Source: Heyndrickxia acidiproducens DSM 23148 (GTDB lineage: Bacteria > Bacillota > Bacilli > Bacillales > Bacillaceae_C). Taken from it: 64,000 bases of DNA. The position numbers were made by a program, and so were the translations under genes. Under the pieces are notes generated by a model. That model searched no databases, was not told the DNA's origin, and saw nothing but the letters and a program-made list of their open reading frames with translations. The DNA lies in the NCBI RefSeq assembly GCF_000374345.1, contig NZ_KB893976.1:1-64000 (forward strand). The letters are read 5' to 3'. This document shows, piece after piece, positions 56,491-64,000 of this stretch. Position 1 is the first letter of the stretch, and each line of letters begins with the position of its first letter.

Positions 56491-56519
56491 TTGACAAATG
56501 CCAACTTCAAGGCTAATAT
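56491..56519 (+). promoter_or_regulatory. topA promoter (within the dprA-topA gap)
   Basis: TTGACA (56491-56496), 17 bases, TAATAT (56514-56519), 85 bases before topA. The rest of the 324-base gap (56281-56604) is A+T-rich with no gene seen. Confidence 0.75.
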
Positions 56520-56604
56520 TTACATTTGATTTCAAGTATAAAAATAATGAACCGGCAAGGATGTTGTAAATAGAGGGTATGTTAACCTCTGGGGAGGATT
56601 TTGA

Positions 56605-58680
56605 ATGTCAGACTACTTAGTAATTGTGGAATCACCCGCAAAAGCGAAAACCATTGAAAAATATTTAGGAAAAAAATATAAAGTAAAGGCTTCCATGGGG
56701 CATATTCGGGATCTGCCGAAAAGCCAGATGGGAGTCAATATTGAAAACCATTTTGAACCCAAATACATTACGATCAGAGGAAAGGGCCCGGTATTAAAAG
56801 ATTTAAAGACTGCTGCCAAAAAGGCAAAAAAAGTCTATCTGGCAGCTGACCCCGACCGTGAAGGGGAAGCGATCGCCTGGCATCTGGCCAACAGCCTCGA
56901 TCTCGATGTCAATTCGGACTGCCGCGTGGTATTTAATGAAATCACAAAAGATGCGATTAAAGAATCTTTTAAACATCCGCGGCCGATCAATATGAATTTG
57001 GTCGATGCCCAGCAGGCGCGGCGGATACTGGACCGTTTAGTCGGTTACAACATCAGCCCGCTCTTGTGGAAAAAGGTGAAAAAGGGTTTAAGTGCCGGCA
57101 GGGTGCAGTCTGTTGCTGTCCGGTTGATTATTGACCGCGAGAATGAAATCAAAGCATTCGAACCGGAAGAATACTGGACCATCACAGGCGCTTTTAAAAA
57201 TGGAAAAAATTCATTTCAGGCTTCTTTTTACAGTGTGGACGGCAAGAAAACGAAGCTTAAATCCGAAGCGGACGTAAAGAAAATTCTGGACATGATCCAA
57301 AATGACCAATTTACTGTTTCCTCTATTACACAAAAAGAAAAGAAACGGAATCCGGCGCCGCCGTTTACCACGTCATCTTTGCAACAGGAAGCCGCCCGTA
57401 AAATCAATTTCAGGGCGAAGAAGACGATGATGATCGCCCAGCAATTATATGAAGGAATTGAATTAGGCAAAGAAGGGACAGTCGGGTTAATTACCTATAT
57501 GAGAACCGACTCGACCCGGATCTCCGAAGTGGCGAAACAAGAAGCCAAACAATTTATCACGGATAAATACGGTGAAAAATATTTGCGGAAGGATGAAAGA
57601 AAAGACAAAAAGCAAGCCAATGCCCAGGATGCCCATGAAGGGATCCGGCCGACAAGCATCTTCCGTGATCCTGCAACAATGAAGCCGTTCTTAAGCCGTG
57701 ACCAGTATAAATTGTATAAGCTGATATGGGAAAGGTTTACAGCCAGCCAAATGGCCCAGGCACTATTGGATACGATGAGTGTTAATCTATCGAACGGGCC
57801 GGTACTTTTCCGTGCAACCGGATCAAAAATCCGTTTCCCCGGCTTCATGAAGGTATATGTCGAAGGTTCGGATGACCAGCAGGAGGAAAGCGAACGTTTT
57901 TTGCCTGATTTAAAAGAAGGGGATGCAGTTTTATCGGAAACAATAGAACCAAAACAGCACTTCACACAGCCGCCGCCGCGGTATACCGAAGCAAGACTTG
58001 TTAAAACACTGGAAGAGCTCGGGATCGGCAGGCCGTCGACATATGCCCCGACGCTTGATACGATTCAAAAACGCGGTTATGTGGCCCTTGAAAACAAACG
58101 CTTTGTCCCAACAGAACTTGGGGAAATCGTAATGGAACTGATTGTCGAATTTTTCCCGGAAATCATTGATGTCGAATTTACCGCTGAAATGGAAAAGGAC
58201 CTGGATAATATTGAGGAGGGTAAAGTTGCCTGGGTAAATATAATCGACCAATTTTATCAAGATTTTGAGGAAAATTTAAAGAAAGCAGAAACCGAAATGG
58301 AAAAAGTAGAAATAAAAGATGAGCCTGCCGGCGAGGATTGCGAGTTGTGCGGGAGCCCGATGGTTTATAAAATGGGCCGTTACGGAAAATTCATGGCTTG
58401 CAGCAACTTCCCGGAATGCCGGAATACAAAACCGATCATCAAAAAAATCGGCGTCAAATGCCCGAAATGCGAAAAAGGCGAAATTATTGAAAGACGGACA
58501 AAGAAAAAACGCATCTTTTTCGGCTGCGACCGCTATCCGGAATGCGACTTCCTTTCCTGGGATAAGCCAATTGAGAGAAAATGCCCGAAATGCGATCATA
58601 TGCTGGTAGAGAAAAAGCTGAAAAAAGGAACGCAAATCCAATGCGTAAACTGCGATTACACAGAAAAATCGGTTGAGTAA
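56605..58680 (+). CDS. topA: DNA topoisomerase I
   Basis: Type IA topoisomerase of 691 residues relaxing negative supercoils. The TOPRIM domain has [17 protein letters not shown] and the acidic DPDREGEA. The nucleophile Tyr is in [14 protein letters not shown] (about 300). The C-terminus has two C4 zinc ribbons, CELCGS to CSNFPEC and CPKCEKG to CDRYPEC, and a third, CPKC to CVNC. The start follows TGGGGAGGA. The length equals the B. subtilis enzyme. Confidence 0.97.
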   Translation: MSDYLVIVESPAKAKTIEKYLGKKYKVKASMGHIRDLPKSQMGVNIENHFEPKYITIRGKGPVLKDLKTAAKKAKKVYLAADPDREGEAIAWHLANSLDLDVNSDCRVVFNEITKDAIKESFKHPRPINMNLVDAQQARRILDRLVGYNISPLLWKKVKKGLSAGRVQSVAVRLIIDRENEIKAFEPEEYWTITGAFKNGKNSFQASFYSVDGKKTKLKSEADVKKILDMIQNDQFTVSSITQKEKKRNPAPPFTTSSLQQEAARKINFRAKKTMMIAQQLYEGIELGKEGTVGLITYMRTDSTRISEVAKQEAKQFITDKYGEKYLRKDERKDKKQANAQDAHEGIRPTSIFRDPATMKPFLSRDQYKLYKLIWERFTASQMAQALLDTMSVNLSNGPVLFRATGSKIRFPGFMKVYVEGSDDQQEESERFLPDLKEGDAVLSETIEPKQHFTQPPPRYTEARLVKTLEELGIGRPSTYAPTLDTIQKRGYVALENKRFVPTELGEIVMELIVEFFPEIIDVEFTAEMEKDLDNIEEGKVAWVNIIDQFYQDFEENLKKAETEMEKVEIKDEPAGEDCELCGSPMVYKMGRYGKFMACSNFPECRNTKPIIKKIGVKCPKCEKGEIIERRTKKKRIFFGCDRYPECDFLSWDKPIERKCPKCDHMLVEKKLKKGTQIQCVNCDYTEKSVE

Positions 58681-58721
58681 CCGGGGAACCTTTTCCTGCG
58701 CATTCTATATCTATCCTTCAG

Positions 58722-58751
58722 GGGGGCGGATGCAGTCAGTTCGCCCCCTTT
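58722..58751 (+). terminator. Terminator after topA
   Basis: GGGGGCG (58722-58728) pairs with CGCCCCC (58742-58748), then TTTAT. The T run is short. Confidence 0.55.
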
Positions 58752-58836
58752 ATGCGGCATTAAAATAAACAGCTGAAAGCAAATCACACAAAACATTTAA
58801 AATTAAAACTTTTGCGAAGAAAAATAAACAAATGCT

Positions 58837-58865
58837 TTTACTTCTTTTGACAACTAGTGTAAAAT
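58837..58865 (+). promoter_or_regulatory. Promoter of an unexplained transcribed leader in the topA-xerC gap
   Basis: TTTACT (58837-58842), 17 bases, TAAAAT (58860-58865). The predicted transcript starts near 58872. The transcript would begin with AGATCT repeats (58876-58881 and 58896-58901) able to pair, then a 7-bp hairpin GCTTTTG/CAAAAGC (58908-58914 and 58921-58927). A short frame GTG 58929 to TAA 59015 has only weak ribosome binding. No known RNA family is recognised. Confidence 0.5.
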
Positions 58866-59073
58866 GCTAGAGGATAGATCTGACAAAAAACGACAAGATC
58901 TTCGAAAGCTTTTGGGAAAGCAAAAGCAGTGAATGCTGGTGCAGGTTTTTCAAAAGCGGCGGTTAAGCAGGCGGACGAAATGCAAGGAGAAGGGCTTTTT
59001 TTGCAGTCAAGTTAAGATTTTTAAACAATTGTAAAAAACTATTCGAAAATTTATGAAAAATATATAATATTCA

Positions 59074-59103
59074 TTGCAATCGGGATATCAATTGTGGTAT
59101 GAT
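59074..59103 (+). promoter_or_regulatory. xerC-proximal promoter
   Basis: TTGCAA (59074-59079), 18 bases, TATGAT (59098-59103), 28 bases before the xerC start. Confidence 0.65.
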
Positions 59104-59131
59104 TTAATAGCCCTTGTGAGGTGTTAAACAG

Positions 59132-60034
59132 ATGAATGTTGAGCTGTCCGGCAGGCTGAGGTCTTTTCTGGAATACATGCAGATAGAAAAGAACTATTCT
59201 GAGTACACGATCCAATTTTACCGCCAGGATCTTGAAGATTTCTTTGCGTTTATGTCTGAACAGGGAATATCCTCGCTGGCACAAGTTGAATACTTGGATG
59301 GAAGGCTTTTTTTAACGAAACTTTATGAGCAACACTACAGCAGGGCGAGCGCAGCAAGAAAAATTTCAAGCATCCGCAGTTTTTTTAAATTCTTAATGCG
59401 GGAAAAACTTGTAGGCGAGAATCCATTTGCACTTTTGTCACAACCGAAAAAACATAAGCGATTACCCAAATTTTTCTACGAAGAAGAAATGGAGCAGCTG
59501 TTTTCGGCATGCGAAGGGGAGGACGATTTATCCATCCGCAATAAAGCACTGCTGGAAACGCTGTATGCGACCGGAATCCGCGTGAGTGAATGTGTTCAAA
59601 TCAAAATGAAAGATATTGATTTTGATTTTGAAACCATTCATGTGACTGGAAAAGGCAGAAAAGAGCGGATTGTTTTATTCGGCCATTTTGCAGGCGATGC
59701 GATCAACAAATATATGGAAAAGTCCCGCCCGGCTTTAACCGGGAATGCGAAAGCACATCCTTATTTATTTGTGAATGCCCGCGGAGGCCCGCTTACGAGC
59801 CGCGGTGTCCGGTACATTCTCAATGAAATCATCAAAAAGGCATCTTTGACGGGAAAAATACACCCGCATATGCTCAGGCATACCTTCGCCACCCATTTAC
59901 TAAATCACGGGGCAGACTTGCGTACAGTCCAGGAACTATTGGGGCATGAAAACTTGTCTTCCACGCAGGTTTATATGCATGTCACAAAAGAGCATTTACG
60001 CAAGACATACATGTCGTTTCATCCACGAGCCTAG
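59132..60034 (+). CDS. xerC: Tyrosine recombinase XerC (CodV)
   Basis: Site-specific recombinase of 300 residues that resolves chromosome dimers at dif with XerD (RipX). The N-terminal SAM-like domain covers about 1-90. The catalytic set is complete: Arg150, Lys174, His246, Arg249, His272 and Tyr281. The start follows GTGAGGTG. It heads xerC-hslV-hslU-codY, the B. subtilis codVWXY order. trmFO, normally just upstream, is not here. Confidence 0.95.
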   Translation: MNVELSGRLRSFLEYMQIEKNYSEYTIQFYRQDLEDFFAFMSEQGISSLAQVEYLDGRLFLTKLYEQHYSRASAARKISSIRSFFKFLMREKLVGENPFALLSQPKKHKRLPKFFYEEEMEQLFSACEGEDDLSIRNKALLETLYATGIRVSECVQIKMKDIDFDFETIHVTGKGRKERIVLFGHFAGDAINKYMEKSRPALTGNAKAHPYLFVNARGGPLTSRGVRYILNEIIKKASLTGKIHPHMLRHTFATHLLNHGADLRTVQELLGHENLSSTQVYMHVTKEHLRKTYMSFHPRA

Positions 60035-60077
60035 CAAATGCCTTTTCAGCTTTATGATTACATAGGAGGTGCTTCAA

Positions 60078-60620
60078 ATGGGTGATTTTCACGCGACTAC
60101 AATTTTTGCAATCCGGCATAATGGAAAAAGTGCGATGGCAGGTGATGGGCAGGTGACGCTCGGCAATTCTGTAGTCATGAAAAATACAGCCAAAAAAGTC
60201 CGCAGGCTTTTTAATGGAAAAGTATTGGCTGGCTTTGCCGGCTCTGTTGCGGATGCCTTCACTTTATTCGAAATGTTTGAGGGAAAGCTTCAGGAATATA
60301 ACGGGAATTTAACGCGGGCCGCAGTTGAACTGGCCAAAATGTGGAGGAGCGATAAAGTTCTCCGTAAGCTGGAAGCCATGTTGATTGTCATGGATGAACA
60401 AAATCTGCTGCTTGTGTCAGGAACCGGAGAAGTCATTGAACCCGATGACGGCATTCTCGCAATCGGTTCCGGCGGCAACTATGCGTTATCCGCAGGCCGC
60501 GCATTAAAGCGCTTTGCTGCAGAGGACCTCACCGCAAAAGAAATCGCAAAAGCTTCTCTTGAAATCGCATCGGAAATCTGCGTGTTTACCAACTCGAATA
60601 TCATTGTCGAAGAGCTTTAA
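60078..60620 (+). CDS. hslV: ATP-dependent protease peptidase subunit HslV (ClpQ/CodW)
   Basis: Proteasome-like peptidase of 180 residues working with Hsl[26 protein letters not shown] shares the family core TTIF and AGDGQVT, and [14 protein letters not shown] and [14 protein letters not shown] follow. The ATG at 60078 is eight bases from AGGAGG. B. subtilis ClpQ has Ser right after Met and uses it as nucleophile; here that residue is Gly. The nucleophile would have to be Thr7 after removal of five more residues, or the activity is altered. Otherwise intact. Confidence 0.94.
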   Translation: MGDFHATTIFAIRHNGKSAMAGDGQVTLGNSVVMKNTAKKVRRLFNGKVLAGFAGSVADAFTLFEMFEGKLQEYNGNLTRAAVELAKMWRSDKVLRKLEAMLIVMDEQNLLLVSGTGEVIEPDDGILAIGSGGNYALSAGRALKRFAAEDLTAKEIAKASLEIASEICVFTNSNIIVEEL

Positions 60621-60684
60621 TTTAGGAAAACCTATGCAAGGAAAGGCAAAAAACCGGCATAATTTCCATAAAGGAGTGAGCGGC

Positions 60685-62106
60685 TTGGCGTATTCGTTAA
60701 AAAATGCAAAAAGTTTAACACCAAGGCAAATTGTTGAGCGTTTGGACCAATATATTGTGGGCCAGAAAGAGGCAAAAAGGGCAGTTGCGGTGGCATTGCG
60801 GAACCGTTACCGCAGAAGTTTGCTCTCTGAGAAAATGCGGGAAGAAATTATCCCTAAAAATATTTTAATGATCGGCCCGACCGGCGTCGGCAAGACGGAA
60901 ATCGCAAGAAGAATGGCGAAACTGGTTGGTGCCCCGTTTGTTAAAATTGAGGCAACTAAATTTACGGAAGTCGGATATGTCGGCCGCGATGTCGAATCAA
61001 TGGTGCGCGATTTAGTGGAGACTTCAGTACGGCTTGTCAAAGAAAGCAAAATGATTGAGGTCAAAGAGCAGGCTGAAAAAAATGCAAATGCCCGCCTCGT
61101 GGATTTGCTTGTCCCATCCAAAAAAAAGCAAACCAATTTTAAAAATCCTTTTGAAATGATTTTCGGCGGAAATGTGGAAGAGCAAAATCCACAAAGCGAT
61201 GAAGCCGAAGAAGAATTTTCAAAAAAAGAACAGAAGCAGCGCATTAAAACCAGGCTTTTAAACGGGGAGCTTGAAGACGAACTTGTCACCGTCGAAGTGG
61301 AAGAACAGGCGCCATCCATGTTCGACATGCTCCAGGGTTCCGGCATGGAACAAATGGGCGTCAATGTCCAGGATGCGCTTGGCAGCCTGATTCCGAAAAA
61401 GACAAAAAAACGCAAGCTTCCGGTTAAAGAAGCCAGAAAAGTACTGACCCAGGATGAAGCCCAAAAACTAATTGATATGGATGAAGTGACGCAAGAAGCA
61501 ATTTATCGGGCGGAACAGACGGGCATCATTTTCATTGATGAGATTGACAAAATTGCCTCTAAAGGCGGCAATGCTTCTTCCCAGGATGTATCCAGGGAAG
61601 GCGTCCAGCGCGATATTCTGCCGATTGTGGAAGGATCAACGGTTGTAACGAAATATGGTTCAATTAAGACTGATTATATTTTGTTTATCGCAGCAGGCGC
61701 CTTCCATACGGCAAAACCGTCGGATCTCATTCCGGAGCTGCAGGGGCGTTTCCCGATCCGCGTTGAACTCGGCAAACTGACGGTAGAAGACTTTGTTAAG
61801 ATTTTAGTGGAACCTGATAATGCTTTAATCAAACAATATATTGCATTGTTGGAAACAGAAGGTATAGAAATAGAATTTTCTGACGAGGCTATTACCAGAA
61901 TTGCTGAAATTGCTTATGATGTGAACCAGAACACGGATAATATCGGTGCAAGGAGACTGCATACGATTATGGAGAAACTGCTTGAAGACTTGTCGTTTGA
62001 AGCGCCGGATATTCATTTGGGAAAAGTGTCCATTACCCCTCAATATGTGGATGAAAAGCTGCAGGTCATCTCCCAGAATAAAGACCTGAGCCAGTTTATT
62101 TTATAA
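60685..62106 (+). CDS. hslU: HslU/ClpY AAA+ ATPase subunit
   Basis: Unfoldase of the HslVU protease, 473 residues. [18 protein letters not shown] at the N-terminus, Walker [10 protein letters not shown], Walker [12 protein letters not shown], the [11 protein letters not shown] pore-loop region, a large I domain (about 110-230) and the C-terminal DLSQFIL that docks into HslV are all present. The TTG at 60685 is chosen because AAAGGAGTGA precedes it; ATG 60634 would add 17 residues with a weaker site. Confidence 0.95.
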   Translation: MAYSLKNAKSLTPRQIVERLDQYIVGQKEAKRAVAVALRNRYRRSLLSEKMREEIIPKNILMIGPTGVGKTEIARRMAKLVGAPFVKIEATKFTEVGYVGRDVESMVRDLVETSVRLVKESKMIEVKEQAEKNANARLVDLLVPSKKKQTNFKNPFEMIFGGNVEEQNPQSDEAEEEFSKKEQKQRIKTRLLNGELEDELVTVEVEEQAPSMFDMLQGSGMEQMGVNVQDALGSLIPKKTKKRKLPVKEARKVLTQDEAQKLIDMDEVTQEAIYRAEQTGIIFIDEIDKIASKGGNASSQDVSREGVQRDILPIVEGSTVVTKYGSIKTDYILFIAAGAFHTAKPSDLIPELQGRFPIRVELGKLTVEDFVKILVEPDNALIKQYIALLETEGIEIEFSDEAITRIAEIAYDVNQNTDNIGARRLHTIMEKLLEDLSFEAPDIHLGKVSITPQYVDEKLQVISQNKDLSQFIL

Positions 62107-62176
62107 CCGTTTTGAAGAGCTCATGAAGGGTAGTGTAAATTAAGGTTCCGGCCGTTTACCGGTGTCATCTCCATTA

Positions 62177-62206
62177 TTGCAAAAGAAGTAATTCAATTAT
62201 GATAAT
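62177..62206 (+). promoter_or_regulatory. codY promoter
   Basis: TTGCAA (62177-62182), 18 bases, GATAAT (62201-62206), 23 bases before codY. Confidence 0.55.
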
Positions 62207-62229
62207 GAATCGATCTAGGAGGAATTAAA

Positions 62230-63009
62230 ATGAGTTTATTAGATAAAACAAGGAAAATTAATTCAATGCTGCAAAATGCTGCCGGACGCCCGGTTAATTT
62301 TAAGGAAATGGCAGAAACATTAAGCGATGTCATTGAAGCAAATGTATATGTTGTCAGCCGCCGCGGAAAATTGCTGGGCGTTGCAACCAACCAGCAAATT
62401 GAGAATGAGCGCACAAAGAAAATATTTGAAGACCGCCAATTCCCGGAAGAATATACAAAAAGCTTATTCAATATTAATGAAACATCTTCAAACCTGACCA
62501 TCGAAAGCGAATATACCGCTTTTCCGGTTGAAAACAAAGATTTATTTGAAAATGGCTTAACAACCATTGTTCCGATTGTCGGAGGAGGAGAAAGAATCGG
62601 CACGTTAATTCTTGCCCGCCTCGAAGAACAATTTAACGACGAAGATTTGGTATTGGCTGAATACGGTGCAACGGTTGTCGGCATGGAAATTCTTCGCGAA
62701 AAAACAGACGAAATTGAAGAAGAAGCAAGAAGCAAAGCAGTTGTCCAAATGGCAATCAGTTCACTGTCTTACAGCGAATTGGAAGCAATCGAACACATTT
62801 TTGAAGAATTGAACGGAAAAGAAGGCCTGCTCGTCGCATCTAAAATTGCAGACCGCGTCGGGATTACACGTTCCGTAATCGTCAATGCCCTCCGTAAATT
62901 GGAAAGCGCCGGCGTCATTGAATCCCGCTCTCTCGGCATGAAGGGTACTTATATTAAAGTGCTTAACAATAAATTCCTGGTTGAGCTGGAAAAAGTCAGG
63001 TCAAACTAA
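62230..63009 (+). CDS. codY: GTP-sensing global transcriptional regulator CodY
   Basis: Global nutrient regulator of 259 residues, same length as in B. subtilis. It binds DNA when GTP and branched-chain amino acids are high. The N-terminal GAF domain (about 1-155, isoleucine pocket) and linker helix are followed by a winged helix-turn-helix (about 200-240): [25 protein letters not shown]. The start follows CTAGGAGGA. Ends at a strong terminator. Confidence 0.97.
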   Translation: MSLLDKTRKINSMLQNAAGRPVNFKEMAETLSDVIEANVYVVSRRGKLLGVATNQQIENERTKKIFEDRQFPEEYTKSLFNINETSSNLTIESEYTAFPVENKDLFENGLTTIVPIVGGGERIGTLILARLEEQFNDEDLVLAEYGATVVGMEILREKTDEIEEEARSKAVVQMAISSLSYSELEAIEHIFEELNGKEGLLVASKIADRVGITRSVIVNALRKLESAGVIESRSLGMKGTYIKVLNNKFLVELEKVRSN

Positions 63010-63024
63010 TATGTTTCAATAAAC

Positions 63025-63053
63025 AAGGGATACACTTCCAAGGTGTATCCCTT
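63025..63053 (+). terminator. Terminator after codY
   Basis: AAGGGATACAC (63025-63035) pairs with GTGTATCCCTT (63043-63053). Confidence 0.85.
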
Positions 63054-63465
63054 TCCATTACTTCGATGATTGTACCACTATTGTACCACCCCGGCATTTC
63101 CCCTCAATTGATGTTGTTTTCTGTTGTGATCTGTCGAAAATATAAGGTCCGGCCCTGTTTCACCTTGATATTTTATTTATTGATGTGAATGTATGATTAT
63201 ACAAAACGGCTAATGGAGAATAAGCCGTTTGTCATATGCCATAAGGCTGAAGATAATCAATTATCGGACAAAGTTCCATTATATCCCATGGTATATTATG
63301 CTTTTAAACCAAAAGTCCTATTTTGGGGTATTGTATATCATTTTTCATTAAATTTATAAATATGTTCATTTACAGCCAGAAAGGAAACCATTAAAATATT
63401 ACTTAGTTAACATTTTTGTCGTAAAAAAGAAAAAAACGTCATATTTTTGTTAGAAGGTGTCATTT
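63054..63465. other. codY-flgB intergenic region
   Basis: A 412-base A+T-rich gap with no supported gene. It contains a tandem repeat ATTGTACCAC (63069-63078 and 63080-63089), a hairpin AAACGGCT/AGCCGTTT (63204-63211 and 63223-63230) and a weak promoter-like TTGTAT/TATAAA pair near 63340-63365. I do not see a SigD consensus (TAAA-N15-GCCGATAT) or a clear CodY box here. Confidence 0.5.
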
Positions 63466-63849
63466 ATGCAATTATATTCCAGTACATTTTCTTCACTGGA
63501 AAACGCGCTGCAGTATGCTTCGCTGAGGCAGAAAACCATTTCCAATAACATCGCCAATGCCGATACACCCAACTATAAGGCGCGGGATGTGCGTTTCAAA
63601 AATCTCCTCCAGGATTCGGTTCAAACCGAAAAAACCGATCCGCGGCATTTTGATTTAAGCGGAACGGATGGCAGTGGCTCAAGCATTGTTACGAAGCCGG
63701 GCGTTACCTACAATAATAACGGCAACAGCGTAGATATAGACACGGAAATGTCGAATCTTGCCAGCAACCAAATTTATTACGAATCACTCATACAGCTCGA
63801 AAGCGGCAAACTTTCATCGCTGCTGAATGTCGTGAAAGGGGGCAACTAA
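63466..63849 (+). CDS. flgB: Flagellar basal-body rod protein FlgB
   Basis: Proximal rod protein of 127 residues. The Flg_bb_rod motif [23 protein letters not shown] is visible near residue 25, with an ordered C-terminus ([16 protein letters not shown]). It is secreted by the flagellar export apparatus without a cleaved signal. The ATG at 63466 follows AGAAGGTG; an in-frame GTG at 63457 lies inside that site. First gene of the fla/che operon. Confidence 0.95.
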   Translation: MQLYSSTFSSLENALQYASLRQKTISNNIANADTPNYKARDVRFKNLLQDSVQTEKTDPRHFDLSGTDGSGSSIVTKPGVTYNNNGNSVDIDTEMSNLASNQIYYESLIQLESGKLSSLLNVVKGGN

Positions 63850-63850
63850 G

Positions 63851-64000
63851 ATGTCCATGTTCTCCGGCATGAATATATCTTCATCGGCACTATCTGCCCA
63901 GCGTTTAAGGATGGACGTTATTTCATCCAATATCGCCAACGCCGATACAACCAGAGATACACTGGTGAACGGCAAATGGCAGCCGTATCGGAGAAAAGAA
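63851..64000 (+). CDS. flgC: Flagellar basal-body rod protein FlgC (5' part only)
   Basis: The first 50 codons of flgC, cut by the window end. [25 protein letters not shown] is the rod-protein motif, followed by [12 protein letters not shown] as in other Bacillus FlgC. It starts one base after the flgB stop. Confidence 0.93.
   Translation, partial: MSMFSGMNISSSALSAQRLRMDVISSNIANADTTRDTLVNGKWQPYRRKE

Noticed and set aside
58929-59015. A 28-codon GTG-started frame
   Set aside because: The ribosome binding site is weak and there is no recognised family, so it is not listed as a gene.
58866-59060. Possible T-box or known riboswitch in the topA-xerC gap
   Set aside because: The T-box core (GGTGGNACCGCG) and other known aptamer cores are absent. 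I kept it only as an unexplained leader.

Overview
The window is a chromosomal segment of a low-to-moderate GC, spore-forming, motile Bacillaceae species. Gene order from rqcH to flgB closely follows the Bacillus subtilis yloA-flgB region. The spore-specific spoVM, the CodY, FapR, RemA and PrkC proteins and the many TTG/GTG starts with strong GGAGG ribosome binding sites support this. Protein sequence and codon style are compatible with the Heyndrickxia (Weizmannia, formerly Bacillus) coagulans group, but that species call is an inference without a database search.

Layout. (1) 1-570: a structured IS200/IS605-like end with an outward promoter at the left edge, then about 270 bp with no recognisable gene and a terminator. 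(2) 570-9100, accessory and metabolic genes: a divergent lmrA/lmrB-like drug efflux unit with its own operator, a GPH-family sugar symporter, an AI-2E-family membrane protein, a Cof-type HAD phosphatase, queD-queE for 7-deazaguanine synthesis and a YocS-like sodium symporter. (3) 9300-30950, housekeeping: ribosome rescue (rqcH), Ca2+ P-type ATPase, yicC, remA, gmk, rpoZ, coaBC, priA, def-fmt-rsmB, prpC-prkC, rsgA, rpe, thiN, spoVM, rpmB, yloU and fakA. (4) 31000-38700: L-serine dehydratase, recG, then the FapR-controlled fatty-acid and phospholipid cluster fapR-plsX-fabD-fabG-acpP, split between fabG and acpP by an omega-RNA-like repeat. (5) 38900-46100: rnc-smc-ftsY and ylxM-ffh, linking chromosome condensation and SRP secretion. 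(6) 46100-53000: rpsP-khpA-ylqD-rimM-trmD-rplS, a signal peptidase, rbgA, rnhB and a ylqG-ylqH pair. (7) 53100-64000: sucCD, dprA, topA, xerC, hslVU, codY and the start of the flagellar operon (flgB, partial flgC).

How the parts fit. Most of the window serves growth: ribosome assembly (rbgA, rimM, rsgA, r-proteins), tRNA and rRNA modification (trmD, rsmB, queDE), translation start and rescue (def, fmt, rqcH), lipid synthesis and chromosome maintenance. Global nutrient and envelope sensing are embedded in it (CodY, PrkC/PrpC, FapR).

Two genes expected from B. subtilis synteny are missing from their usual slots: rlmN between rsmB and prpC, and trmFO between topA and xerC. The trmFO slot instead carries a promoter and an unexplained transcribed leader. 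The most interesting items are the tnpB-less omega-RNA-like element upstream of acpP, the FliK-like/FlhB-C-like ylqG-ylqH pair outside the flagellar operon, and an HslV whose residue after Met1 is Gly rather than Ser/Thr.
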